DNA from: Herbaspirillum autotrophicum
GTDB taxonomy: Bacteria; Pseudomonadota; Gammaproteobacteria; Burkholderiales; Burkholderiaceae_D
Length of the DNA stretch: 60,694 nt
NCBI RefSeq assembly: GCF_001189915.1
Contig: NZ_LFLS01000038.1
Location: 1 to 60,694 of the forward strand
Reading direction: 5' to 3'
The notes under the pieces are model-generated. The model ran no database searches. It was not told the DNA's origin and saw only the letters and a list, made by a program, of their open reading frames with translations. Positions 15,905 through 24,277 of this stretch are shown one piece after another. Both the position numbers and the translations under genes were made by a program. The stretch's first letter is position 1, and every line of letters begins with the position of its first letter.

Positions 15905-17686
15905 TCAGGCTCCGAACAGGATGCGGCCGCTGGCGTGCGCCCCGGCCTCGGAATGAATGCGGAAATTCAGCGCCGATTTCTGGCTGTCATGCTGCAATTC
16001 CAGCGTCACGCAGGCCCCTGGCAGAATCACTTGCTGGAACTTGAGTGCTTGCATGCCGATGAACTGCGGCGGCAAATCGAAATAGCGGCGGCCGTAACGG
16101 ATGGCCCAGTCGGTTTGCACCACGCCGGGCAAGATCGGGGCCCCGGGGAAGTGGCCATCGAAGTACAGCAGATCGGCAGGAATCGTCAGCGTCAGCACGA
16201 CGCGTTGCTGATCTTGCTCGTGCAGTTGTTCCTGCGGCCACTGCGGACGCGCAGGCGGCGCTGGTTCCGTGACCAACAAGGCCAGCAAGGCGGCGCGCGT
16301 AATCTTGCCTTGTGCATTGAGCGGCAAGGCATTGACATAGCGCCAGCTGCGCGGCAGTGCAATCGCTTCCACCGCACCGGCCAGCAGCGCGCGCAATTGC
16401 GTATTCACGGCCAGCTTGCCCGCGCTCGCCAGCAATTGTTTGCCGGCGTCACTCAGCACCACGCAGGCAGCGATGCGTTGCCGCCGGTGCTGGCGGGCGC
16501 CGGCATCGTGCAACAGCGTGCGGACCTCGGTGACCAGCGGCGAGGCATGCAGCAGACGTTCGATGGCGTCCAGCGAGACGCGCTTTTCTTCCAGTTTGAC
16601 GATGCGGTCGGCGCGACCGAGCAACACGAAGCGGCCATCCGCGAGCAACTGTGCGCGGTCGGCCAGTCGCAGCCATTGCGCATCGGGCAGATGCGGCGAA
16701 CTGACCGCCAGGGTTTGATGCTGGTCTTCACCATCGGCGTCTTCCGGCTGGTCATCGGCGGTTAACTGCACGCGGACGTGCGGCATGGTTTGCCAGTTGT
16801 CGTCAGTAACGCTGGTACGCTGACGCCAGGCGATGCCGCCGGTTTCCGAGCTGCCGTAAATTTCAATCGGAGACTCCCCGAACAAACCGGCGCAGGCCAT
16901 TGCGGTATCCGCCGGCAACGGGCCGCCGGAGGAAAACACACCGCGCAAACGGCGCGCATCGGCGACAAACGGGCTGTCAGGAAAACGTTTCAGATGCGCC
17001 GGGCTGGAAATCAACAGGCAATCGCGGCTGCTCAACATCGGTGCCAGTTCTTGCGGGAACACCACGCTGCGCACATGGACCGCGCGGCCTGCGGTCAGCG
17101 GCCACAAGACCTTGAACAGCAAACCATAAATATGTTGATGCGAGACCGTGGCAATGATGTCGGCCTGGCCGGCGCGGGCACCGAACAAGGCTTCCAGCGT
17201 GGTCACTTCGCTGGCCATTTGCGACAGCTTCTTGGGAATCGCCTGGGCCTCGCCGGTACTGCCGGAAGTGAATACCACCAGACCCGGGAAATCGGGGCTG
17301 AGCGGCGACCCGGTACTGAGCGCGATCGCCGGCGGCGGGAGTTCGTCAGCGACCGGCAATGGCAGTGGCGACCAGCGCGCGTCAAACTGACCGATAAAGC
17401 CATCGACCAGCCCATGCAGTGCCTGACAAGTAGCGGGCAGGGCATCGCCCGGCAGATAAACGGTTTTGCCGGCCATCCATGCGGCAAACAGGATCGCCGC
17501 AAATTGCACGCTGTCGTCACTGTACAAGGCAAAGCGCTGTCCCGGATGGCGGCTCAGGACCTGCCGCCAGGCGGCAAGCTCGTGCAGAAACGCGGCATTG
17601 GCGACGGGCCGGGCATCACGCCAGCCGACGACGCTGTGCGGTGCGCGCGTCAGCCACGGTTGATTGAGCAAATTGACATCAGGCAT
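15905..17686 (-). CDS. AMP-dependent acyl ligase fused to a FabA/FabZ-like dehydratase
   Basis: A 593-residue two-domain protein. Residues 1-480 form an ANL-superfamily ligase with VVFTSGSTGEAQAIPKK, IYGSSETGGIAWRQR, LLGRADRIVKLEEKRVS and the C-terminal GKITRA lysine; it would activate the aromatic acid from the ammonia-lyase and load it on an ACP. Residues ~497-593 are a hotdog dehydratase with DGHFPGAPILPGV, putative catalytic His near 512. These are the ApeH- and ApeI-like functions joined in one chain. The ATG at 17686 is used; an ATG six codons upstream lies further into the preceding gene. It overlaps the membrane-protein gene by 8 bases. Confidence 0.9.
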   Translation of the reverse strand: MPDVNLLNQPWLTRAPHSVVGWRDARPVANAAFLHELAAWRQVLSRHPGQRFALYSDDSVQFAAILFAAWMAGKTVYLPGDALPATCQALHGLVDGFIGQFDARWSPLPLPVADELPPPAIALSTGSPLSPDFPGLVVFTSGSTGEAQAIPKKLSQMASEVTTLEALFGARAGQADIIATVSHQHIYGLLFKVLWPLTAGRAVHVRSVVFPQELAPMLSSRDCLLISSPAHLKRFPDSPFVADARRLRGVFSSGGPLPADTAMACAGLFGESPIEIYGSSETGGIAWRQRTSVTDDNWQTMPHVRVQLTADDQPEDADGEDQHQTLAVSSPHLPDAQWLRLADRAQLLADGRFVLLGRADRIVKLEEKRVSLDAIERLLHASPLVTEVRTLLHDAGARQHRRQRIAACVVLSDAGKQLLASAGKLAVNTQLRALLAGAVEAIALPRSWRYVNALPLNAQGKITRAALLALLVTEPAPPARPQWPQEQLHEQDQQRVVLTLTIPADLLYFDGHFPGAPILPGVVQTDWAIRYGRRYFDLPPQFIGMQALKFQQVILPGACVTLELQHDSQKSALNFRIHSEAGAHASGRILFGA

Positions 17687-18236
17687 GGTGTCTCCGTCGT
17701 ACATGCAGGCGCACCAGATATTCGCCGCAAAACAAAATACCCATCAACAGATAGGAAATCACGCCGGTCCAGAGCGACCAGGCGGCGGCCGACATCCACA
17801 AGGCGGTGATCAGCGCAATGCTGCCATTGAGCGCAAAAAACACACACCACACTTGCGTCACGCGCCGCGTATAGATGACCGCGAACGGCGGCAGATCCGG
17901 TTCGCGCAAGCGCGCCATGCGTTCAATGATGGTCGGCGGGTGCAGCAGGCTGTAGCCGAACAGCGCCAGCATGCCGGCGCTCACCAGCACCGGGTACAGT
18001 TTCAGCGGCAACAGCGCGTTTTGCCAGATGGCCAGCGCCGCCAGCGCCAGTGCCGCAGCACCCCACCAGCGATTGCCGCGCGACAGCCGCAGCGTAAACA
18101 AGCGCACGCCGGCAATCACCAGCAACAACAAGGCCAGCATGCGCGGCTCGATGCGCCCGTGACCGAGCCAGATCGCCAGCGGATACAACAGCGTGATCGC
18201 AACCGTAACGACGGTGGCCGGATCAGGCCTTTTCAT
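17679..18236 (-). CDS. COG4648-type inner-membrane protein of aryl polyene clusters
   Basis: A 185-residue hydrophobic protein with about five membrane helices (TVVTVAITLLYPLAIWL, MLALLLLVIAGVRLF, WGAAALALAALAIW, VLVSAGMLALFGYSLL, and two near the C-terminus) and a cytoplasmic loop HPPTIIERMARLREPDLPP. This loop and FAVIYTRRVTQVWCVFFALNG mark the COG4648 family, a regular neighbour of the ACP and ligase genes in aryl polyene clusters. Its function is unknown; it may anchor the biosynthetic complex to the membrane. It starts 14 bases inside the ACP gene end. Confidence 0.85.
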   Translation of the reverse strand: MKRPDPATVVTVAITLLYPLAIWLGHGRIEPRMLALLLLVIAGVRLFTLRLSRGNRWWGAAALALAALAIWQNALLPLKLYPVLVSAGMLALFGYSLLHPPTIIERMARLREPDLPPFAVIYTRRVTQVWCVFFALNGSIALITALWMSAAAWSLWTGVISYLLMGILFCGEYLVRLHVRRRHHA

Positions 18237-18498
18237 CTGCCAGCAGGGCGGCGAGAACCTCGACCACATCATTGACGGTGCGCACCGAACGGAACACATC
18301 GGGCTGGATGCGCTTGCCGGTCAGCTGGTTCAGTTTGACCACGATGTCGACGGCGTCGATGCTGTCGATGTCGAGATCGGTATACAGATTGGCTTGCGGA
18401 GTGATGTCCGCCTTGTCGATTTCAAACATGTCATGCAGCATGTCGACCATCCAGTCATACAGCTGTTCTTTGCTCATTGCGCTGTTCAGAGTACTCAT
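18223..18498 (-). CDS. acyl carrier protein (second of a pair)
   Basis: A 91-residue, acidic ACP with the phosphopantetheine site Ser46 in DLDIDSIDAVD. The DSID form, not the DSLD of fatty-acid ACP, is typical of aryl polyene carrier proteins. Helix II (SIDAVDIVVKLNQLTGKRI) is intact. It follows the first ACP by 9 bases. One of the two ACPs is expected to carry the aromatic starter and growing chain; which one is not decidable from sequence. Confidence 0.93.
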   Translation of the reverse strand: MSTLNSAMSKEQLYDWMVDMLHDMFEIDKADITPQANLYTDLDIDSIDAVDIVVKLNQLTGKRIQPDVFRSVRTVNDVVEVLAALLADEKA

Positions 18499-18507
18499 GC
18501 TTCAACC

Positions 18508-18768
18508 TTATTGCGGGCGGTGGGCGGCGATCATGGTCGCCAGTGATTGAACCGATGCAAAATGCCGGCGGGTTTCTTCGGAATTGGCCGACAGGCTGAT
18601 ACCGTAACGCTTTTGCAGTGCGACGCCGAGTTCCAGGGCATCGATGGAGTCCAGCCCGAGGCCGTCGCCGAACAAAGGCGCAGCGGCATCGATATCGGCC
18701 GGCGTGATGTCTTCCAGTTGCAGAACCTCAATGATGAGTTCTTTGATTTCTTGTTCAAGCTGCTGCAT
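18508..18768 (-). CDS. acyl carrier protein (first of a pair)
   Basis: An 86-residue ACP with Ser41 in GLGLDSIDALELGVAL as phosphopantetheine attachment site. It shares little outside the motif with the neighbouring ACP, so the pair is probably not a recent duplication and the two likely have separate tasks. The start overlaps the upstream acyltransferase stop by 14 bases. Confidence 0.93.
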   Translation of the reverse strand: MQQLEQEIKELIIEVLQLEDITPADIDAAAPLFGDGLGLDSIDALELGVALQKRYGISLSANSEETRRHFASVQSLATMIAAHRPQ

Positions 18769-19525
18769 GGCCTTGATACGCTTTCGTGAAATAGTCTTGC
18801 AAATAGGCGGTCAGGTGACGCGCCGCCAGTGTGGTATTGCCTGCTTGCCGCACAATATTGTCGACGGCAATGTCAGGCTGAATCTCGATCCGGAAATGGG
18901 CAATCGTCGGCGGCACGTGCCACCACTTTTCATGTTTTCCCAAGGTCGGCGGCCGGCAATGAATGATGACCGGGGTAATGTTGTGCAGACTGCGTACCGC
19001 AATGTTGGCGGCGCCGCGCTGAAACAGCAGCGGCATGCCGGGGGTGCTGCGGGTGCCTTCCGGAAAAATGATCAGGTTGCCGCCGTTGCTGATCGACCTG
19101 ATACAGGCGTCGATCAGGGCCGGGCCGCCGTGATTGCTGACATAACCGGCGGCGCGGATTGGTCCGCGCATGAACGGGTTGTGCCACAAGGCATCCTTGA
19201 CGATGCAATCGGCATGTCTGACAAACGCCATCAGAAAGACGGTATCGATCAGTGTCGGGTGATTGGCCAGAATCAGCAAGCCGTTTCGGTCGAGCCGCTC
19301 AAGTCCGCTGATGTCGTAACGCAACACGCCGAGCAGGCGCATCAACTCCACAAAACCGCGAAACGCCAGTTGGATCACGCGGCGCGCAAGATCGATGCGG
19401 CGCACGGGATCGCGCACGAACAGGTTGAGCAGCGGGAATACGCACATGCGCAGCAGCAGACCGCCGGCGCCAAAGGTGGCGAAGCTCAGTCCGGTGCCAC
19501 AGATGCGCCAGTATTTATTGAGCAT
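18755..19525 (-). CDS. 1-acyl-glycerol-3-phosphate acyltransferase-like (LPLAT)
   Basis: A 256-residue PlsC-type acyltransferase with NHPTLID (88-94, the NHxxxxD catalytic motif) and FPEGTRS (154-160, phosphate-binding). A hydrophobic N-terminal segment (TFGAGGLLLRMCVFPLLNLF) should dock it to the membrane. ATG 19525 was chosen because the longer frame lies in the preceding gene; an 11-base overlap with that gene remains. In aryl polyene clusters this enzyme is thought to help build the lipid anchor. Confidence 0.9.
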   Translation of the reverse strand: MLNKYWRICGTGLSFATFGAGGLLLRMCVFPLLNLFVRDPVRRIDLARRVIQLAFRGFVELMRLLGVLRYDISGLERLDRNGLLILANHPTLIDTVFLMAFVRHADCIVKDALWHNPFMRGPIRAAGYVSNHGGPALIDACIRSISNGGNLIIFPEGTRSTPGMPLLFQRGAANIAVRSLHNITPVIIHCRPPTLGKHEKWWHVPPTIAHFRIEIQPDIAVDNIVRQAGNTTLAARHLTAYLQDYFTKAYQGHAAA

Positions 19526-20312
19526 GATGTTCCCAGTGCCAGCAGCGGCCGTCGGCGATGCGTTCGGTACGACCTGTTGCGGCCAGTTGAAAGCGCAATA
19601 CGGTGAGCAGAGCATTGTCCAGCAGATGGCCGGGATCAGTTGCCAGTGCATGCGTGCCGGCGGCCCACGACAGCGAGATCGACGGCGCTTGCGGTTGCGC
19701 CGGCTGCATCAGCCAGGCCCAGGCCAGTGCTTGTTCGTGACTGTCCTGAAAGGCTGCGAAAGAGGCCGGCACCGGATTGTCGAATGCCACCAGAATCACT
19801 TGCGCGGCACCGTCGGCCAGCAAACCGCAGGCTTCGATAGCGGCATGTTCGATGGAACTGGCCCCGGCGGCCAGCGCCAGATTGTTGCTGCGGTCACCGC
19901 GCGCAATCGACAGCAGGCCTGCACTCGCGTTATGCACGGAAAGACTGAACGCAGTTGGCGAGAGTGGGTTGTGATGGGCGAGCTGATCGAGCAACTCGGC
20001 GGAACGGGCGCATTCACCGTGCCGCGAAGCAAAAACGACCGGCGTCTCGGGGGCGGGAGTTGTACCTTGTGCGGCGAGACATTGGTAAGCCACTTCGAGC
20101 GCCATCTTGCCGGACGCACTGGCGCGTCTGCGCAGCAGGGCGGGCATGGCTTCGAGCGCCGGCACCGAACCGGCACCGACAGCGACGACAGGCAGCTCGC
20201 CGCCATCCCAGGCTTGCCAGGCGGCTGCGTCAGTCATGCCGGGCGCCCATGCAGCATGGGCGGCCAGCGCAAACCTGATGCTGCCGGCGTAGGTGCATTG
20301 CTCCGTTGTCAC
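19515..20312 (-). CDS. ketosynthase-like chain-length factor, first gene of the pigment operon
   Basis: A 265-residue beta-ketoacyl-synthase N-terminal-like protein (Ketoacyl-synt_2 type, ApeC-like). The segment where active KS enzymes carry the nucleophilic Cys reads LSVHNASAGLLSI (124-136), with no cysteine, so it is expected to act as a non-catalytic partner setting chain length. The start is a GTG: GAGGA lies six bases upstream and the protein then opens VTTEQCTYAGSIRFALAAHAAWAPG, in line with family N-termini. ATGs further upstream (20354, 20363, 20402) would place 14-30 unrelated residues in front. Confidence 0.85.
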   Translation of the reverse strand: MTTEQCTYAGSIRFALAAHAAWAPGMTDAAAWQAWDGGELPVVAVGAGSVPALEAMPALLRRRASASGKMALEVAYQCLAAQGTTPAPETPVVFASRHGECARSAELLDQLAHHNPLSPTAFSLSVHNASAGLLSIARGDRSNNLALAAGASSIEHAAIEACGLLADGAAQVILVAFDNPVPASFAAFQDSHEQALAWAWLMQPAQPQAPSISLSWAAGTHALATDPGHLLDNALLTVLRFQLAATGRTERIADGRCWHWEHHAQ

Positions 20313-20423
20313 ACTATTTCCTCGTTTGCCATCGTGCCCGACATCGAATGTCATCTCCCCCATCGGGTATCTTGATATGGTGCCGGTGATGCGTAGCGCC
20401 ATTCGTGGCTTTGCCGCCGAAAA

Positions 20424-20482
20424 ATTATACGTGTATGTATCGTCAAAACCATTCGTAAATCAATGATAAATGCGTGATAAAT
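20424..20482 (-). promoter_or_regulatory. promoter and phased repeats of the aryl polyene operon
   Basis: On the minus strand a perfect TATAAT lies at 20429-20424, about 110 bases before the GTG start. The matching -35 position (ATGGTT, around 20450) is weak, which suggests activator dependence. Just upstream are three direct repeats, (T/C)(G)(T/A)TAAAT on the plus strand at 20453-20460, 20464-20471 and 20475-20482, with exactly 11-bp period, so all face one side of the helix. Confidence 0.5.
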
Positions 20483-20530
20483 CAGTGACAAAGCCGTGAA
20501 ATTTTTATATATCGGAAAAATAGCGGCAAA

Positions 20531-20575
20531 AAAAAGGCAGGAACGATGATCATCGTTTCCCACCTGAGTTTTTTT
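20531..20575. terminator. bidirectional Rho-independent terminator
   Basis: GGCAGGAACGAT and ATCGTTTCCCACC form a stem with a short loop at 20536-20565. Eight or more A residues precede it and seven T residues follow, so it can act in both directions. It separates the SsuA-like gene (minus strand, ending at 20839) from the pigment operon promoter. Confidence 0.8.
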
Positions 20576-20838
20576 CAGCTATGACTGCATCGTAGCTGGC
20601 ACCGTTAGCCGGAATCGGTGCGTTGTTAAAATCAAGTACTTAGGCTGCCGCCACGTGCTCCGGACCGGGTCTGAATTCCTGATAAAACGACACACGCGGC
20701 GATTTCGCTCGCATTGTACAACGGATGCCCCCACGCTTTGGTGGCTGGCAAGCCAATAAGCGCGGGAAAAGTTGACCGCTTTGCAATACGTTGCAAAATT
20801 GCAAATCAGCCATGCCCCGGAACGCCGCTGGCAGCAGC
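20576..20838. other. intergenic region without recognisable gene
   Basis: These 263 bases lie between the terminator and the stop of the SsuA-like gene. Short frames exist on both strands but none has a ribosome site or familiar product. I see no repeat or RNA structure here. Confidence 0.4.
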
Positions 20839-21807
20839 TTATTTGATATCGATGACGGCGTCCGTGACCCGGATTGTTTTTGGTAACAGGTGGTAACGGT
20901 AGAAGGTATCGGCCACTTCTTGCTGTGCGGCAATCACCTGTGGCGTCAACGGAAAGAACACGCCCCACGGCTGACGCGCCAGTACCTGATGCCAGACAGC
21001 CTGCTTGACGCCGGTATCCTGTTCCAGAAAACGGGCGGTGTCGGGGATGTGCCGGCTGGCATGCAACTCGGTCTGGTTGACTTCCTGCAAGGTGGCGCGC
21101 AATACCGCCGGGTAGCGCTGTGCAAATTTGCGCGGGGAGATATAGAAGCCGTAATTGGCCGGCAGACTGCTGGCATTGATCAGCACCCGGGCGCCGGTGG
21201 CCGCTTCGACATCGGCCAGGCGCGGATCAAGTACTACCCAGGCCGCAACGTCGCCGCGTTCGAATGCCGAACGGGCTTCGCTGTATTGCAGGTAGGCCGG
21301 CGTTACGTCGTCCGGTGTCAGCCCGCTTTTTTCCAGCGCTTTCAATAACAGGTACTGTCCGGCCGAACCTTTGGCGACCGCGATGCGCTTGCCTTTGAGA
21401 TCGGCCACTGTTTGCACCGTTGAATTTTTCGGCACCAGAATGCCGTAGTTGTCGCCATAGGGCGCGGTATAGCCGACATAACTGACATCCGGCGCACTGC
21501 CGGCCTGGGCAAAGACGGGTGGGGTAGCACCGACATAGCCGAGATCGATATCGCCGGTATTGATCGCTTCGACCAGCGGCGGCCCGAACGGGAATTCATA
21601 CCATTTGACCTTGACGTCATGGCTGCGCAACAGTTTTTCCAGCGCACCGCTGGATTTCAGAATCACCAGACTGTTGCCTTTCTGGTAGCCGATGCGAATC
21701 TCTTTGGGCCAGGCCGGTTCTGCGGCTTGTGCCGTGAAGGCAGTGGCAAAGGTGGAAATGAGCAGCAGCAATGACAGCAGCAGGGGACGTGATGAAACGG
21801 TGAACAT
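20839..21807 (-). CDS. aliphatic-sulfonate-type ABC substrate-binding protein (SsuA-like)
   Basis: A 322-residue periplasmic binding protein. ATG 21807 has AAGGA about eight bases upstream and gives a signal peptide ending ATAFTAQAA; the longer frame starts with an unrelated hydrophobic stretch. The mature part (IRIGYQKGNSLVILKSSGALEK, GDIDLGYVGATPPVFAQA, GSAGQYLLLKALEKSGL) is the SsuA/NrtA-TauA family pattern for alkanesulfonates or similar sulfonates. No permease, ATPase or monooxygenase gene is adjacent, so it is an orphan that must dock to a transporter encoded elsewhere. It is divergent from the LysR gene at 22009. Confidence 0.88.
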   Translation of the reverse strand: MFTVSSRPLLLSLLLLISTFATAFTAQAAEPAWPKEIRIGYQKGNSLVILKSSGALEKLLRSHDVKVKWYEFPFGPPLVEAINTGDIDLGYVGATPPVFAQAGSAPDVSYVGYTAPYGDNYGILVPKNSTVQTVADLKGKRIAVAKGSAGQYLLLKALEKSGLTPDDVTPAYLQYSEARSAFERGDVAAWVVLDPRLADVEAATGARVLINASSLPANYGFYISPRKFAQRYPAVLRATLQEVNQTELHASRHIPDTARFLEQDTGVKQAVWHQVLARQPWGVFFPLTPQVIAAQQEVADTFYRYHLLPKTIRVTDAVIDIK

Positions 21808-22008
21808 GGATGAATTCCTTGAAAATTTTGATGCCAGCATCAATCCAACAAGCGCTAATATCCATGGCGTCAGCGTAATCACCGCGGCATGGTCAGCGCA
21901 AAAAAACAAGCATAGCCACGCCGCCCGGGAATGAATACGAAGGCTTGTGCAGATGCTTATCTGATTTTCGATGCAGCCAGGATTTGATCAACCGGAACCG
22001 AGTGCCCC

Positions 22009-22938
22009 ATGCCCATGCGCAATATAGATCCCTTCTCGATTCGCCTGTTTCTCGCCATTCTGGAAGAGGGCAGCATTGCCAAGGCGGCAGCGCGCGAGGC
22101 GATTGTGGCGTCGGCGGTCAGCAAGCGCATCAGTGAATTGGAAGCGCAATTTCGCGTGCCTTTGCTGGAGCGCGGCGCCAAAGGCGTGACGCCGACGCCG
22201 GCCGGCGAGGCCTTGCGGCATCACGCGCGCATGTTGTTGCAGGCGATGGACCGCATGGATGGCGAGATGTCCGAGTATTACGATGGCATTCGCGGCCGCA
22301 TCCGGGTGCAGGCCAGCTTTTCCTCGCTGTCATCGTATCTGCCCGGCGATATCAAGGATTTCGTGCGCAGCCACGAGCGCATCAAGCTCGATTTGCAGGA
22401 AGACATCACGCCCGCCATTTTTCGCGCCGTCATCGATGGCACCTGTGATGTCGGCATCGCACCCGATATCGCTGATCATGAAGGTGTGCAGATTTATCCC
22501 TATCGCAGCCTGAGTCTGGCCGTGGTGGTGCCGACCGGGCATCCGCTGTCGCAACGCACGCAACTGCTCTATGCCGAAACGCTGGAATTCGAACAGGTCG
22601 AACTCAATCCCGGCAGCGGCATGGCGGCGTTGCTCGATAACGTCGCGCGCGATCACAAGCCGCCCAAGCGCACTTACATCCGGGTCGGTTCGTATGAAAC
22701 CATTTGTCGCATGGTCGCCAACAATATGGGGATCGGCGTGGTGCCGCTGTTTTTTTCGCAATCCCATGCTCAGGTGTTCGGCCTGAAATTCATTCCGCTG
22801 GCCGATGCGTGGGCCCATCCGATGATTTGCATCGCGGTGCGCGAATCGGAATCCTTGCCATCGGCAGCCAAGGCGTTTGTCGAGCATCTGCGGCAGCGCG
22901 GCATGCAAGACCGGCCCGACGCCAGCGTTCCGGTCTGA
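22009..22938 (+). CDS. LysR-family transcriptional regulator
   Basis: A 309-residue LysR regulator. The N-terminal winged helix (IRLFLAILEEGSIAKAAARE, then SAVSKRISELEAQFRVPLLER) is followed by a linker helix and a LysR substrate-binding domain (RIRVQASFSSLSSYLPGDI, DVGIAPDIADHEGV). It has ATGs at 22009 and 22015; neither shows a strong ribosome site. It lies upstream of and co-directional with the SMP-30/TRAP/CoA operon with a 321-base gap, so it is a likely regulator of that operon, or of the divergent SsuA-like gene 200 bases away. Confidence 0.9.
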   Translation: MPMRNIDPFSIRLFLAILEEGSIAKAAAREAIVASAVSKRISELEAQFRVPLLERGAKGVTPTPAGEALRHHARMLLQAMDRMDGEMSEYYDGIRGRIRVQASFSSLSSYLPGDIKDFVRSHERIKLDLQEDITPAIFRAVIDGTCDVGIAPDIADHEGVQIYPYRSLSLAVVVPTGHPLSQRTQLLYAETLEFEQVELNPGSGMAALLDNVARDHKPPKRTYIRVGSYETICRMVANNMGIGVVPLFFSQSHAQVFGLKFIPLADAWAHPMICIAVRESESLPSAAKAFVEHLRQRGMQDRPDASVPV

Positions 22939-23259
22939 GAGTCCCCGGCAACCGGCAGCACTGCCGCAATGGCATGGCCTGCTGGCCGCATTTGTCTTCT
23001 GTCGCCCCGGGAGGCAGGCTCCGGTTGTCGCTCCGGCACTTCCCGACGGTGCCGCCCGGGCGCCTGATTGTTTCCGTTTACTCCTGAAAGCCATCTCCAA
23101 CGGAGATGGTCACGTTCCAAACAATTGCTTGTTGCCACCATGGACAAAACCGACAATGCCTGTGGCTGTCCGCACCGGTATCGGTGACGGCCAACATACA
23201 CAAGGTGGTGGCAACAGACCAACCACGGTAAAAAAACAATCCATCAACAAGGAGACACA
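22939..23259 (+). promoter_or_regulatory. structured leader upstream of the SMP-30 operon
   Basis: No gene is seen in these 321 bases. CCATCTCC-aac-GGAGATGG is a perfect palindrome at 23091-23109, fit for a regulator site or hairpin. Further down, GTTGCCACCA (23131-23140) can pair perfectly with TGGTGGCAAC (23206-23215). Inside this closing stem are two possible hairpins: GGACA (23142-23146) with TGTCC (23167-23171), including GCC-tgt-GGC, and CACCG-gtat-CGGTG (23172-23185). A ribosome site AAGGAG precedes the ATG at 23260. The layout is that of a three-way-junction RNA, but only by eye. Confidence 0.4.
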
Positions 23260-24219
23260 ATGTTGACAGTTTCACCAGCCGATCTGACGTTCATCGGCAA
23301 TGATATCGAACGCGGCGAATGCATACTCGCGACCAAATCCGGCGAACTGTTTTTGCCGGACCGGCGCGGCGGCGTGAACATTGTGCATGCGAATGGCCGT
23401 ACCGAACGGATCATGGCGCAAGGCGCACCCGAGGGTTTCATGCCGAACGGCATCGCCTTGCTGCCGGATCGCAGTTTCCTGATGGCCGATCTGGGACCGG
23501 GCGGCGGCGTGTATCACATGAAGCCGGATGGACAGATCAAACCGCATTTGCTGGAAGTGGACGGCCACCGGCTGGAACCGACCAATTTTGTCGGCATCGA
23601 CAGCAAATTGCGCACCTGGATCAGCGTCAGCACGCGCATGGTGCCGCGCGAGCAATCGATGAAAAAAGGCCACGCCGACGGCTATCTGATTTTGATGGAT
23701 GAACGCGGCGCGCGTATCGTCGCCGAAGGCTTCGGGTTCGCCAATGAAGCGATTGTCGATCCCACCGGTAAATGGCTGTACATCAATGAAACCTTCGCGC
23801 GTTGCACCAGCCGCTTTGAAATCCGCGCCGACGGCTCGCTCGGCCCCAAGGAAATTTTCGCGCAATACGGTGCCGGTACCTTCCCCGATGGTTTCACGTT
23901 CGATGCCGAAGGCGCGGTGTGGATCGTCAGCGTGGTCAGCAATCGCGTGATCCGCACCACGCTCGACGGCAAGCAGCACATCATGCTGGAAGATGCCGAT
24001 CCGGACATGCTGGCAACCGTGGAAGCGGCCTTCCATGACGGTAGCTATTCGCGCAAGCATCTCGATTCCGGCGGCCAGCGCAAGCTCGGCAATTTATCCG
24101 GGATCTGCTTTGGCGGCCCGGACCTGAAGACGGTGTATCTGGCGTCGCTGTTCGGGCATCAGGTAGCCAGCTTTCGGTCACCGGTTGCCGGCGCACCGCC
24201 GGTGCAGTGGGAATTCTGA
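23260..24219 (+). CDS. SMP-30/gluconolactonase/LRE-family hydrolase
   Basis: A 319-residue six-bladed beta-propeller protein, without signal peptide and therefore cytoplasmic. Repeated blade strands are seen (GECILATKSGELFLPDRRGG, GFMPNGIALLPDRSFLMADLG, TFPDGFTFDAEGAVWIVSVVSN), with the Asn/Asp residues that bind the metal in SMP-30 lactonases (MPNGIA, FANEAIVD, FPDG). Family members open sugar lactones or related lactones. It is the first gene of a run with a TRAP transporter, an HMG-CoA-lyase-like enzyme and a CoA-transferase, which suggests that the pathway substrate passes through a lactone. The true substrate is not visible. Confidence 0.88.
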   Translation: MLTVSPADLTFIGNDIERGECILATKSGELFLPDRRGGVNIVHANGRTERIMAQGAPEGFMPNGIALLPDRSFLMADLGPGGGVYHMKPDGQIKPHLLEVDGHRLEPTNFVGIDSKLRTWISVSTRMVPREQSMKKGHADGYLILMDERGARIVAEGFGFANEAIVDPTGKWLYINETFARCTSRFEIRADGSLGPKEIFAQYGAGTFPDGFTFDAEGAVWIVSVVSNRVIRTTLDGKQHIMLEDADPDMLATVEAAFHDGSYSRKHLDSGGQRKLGNLSGICFGGPDLKTVYLASLFGHQVASFRSPVAGAPPVQWEF

Positions 24220-24277
24220 GTTGCACTGACCATCATCCATGCCGGCATGGCATGCAAAAAAACAGATTGGAGACGAC

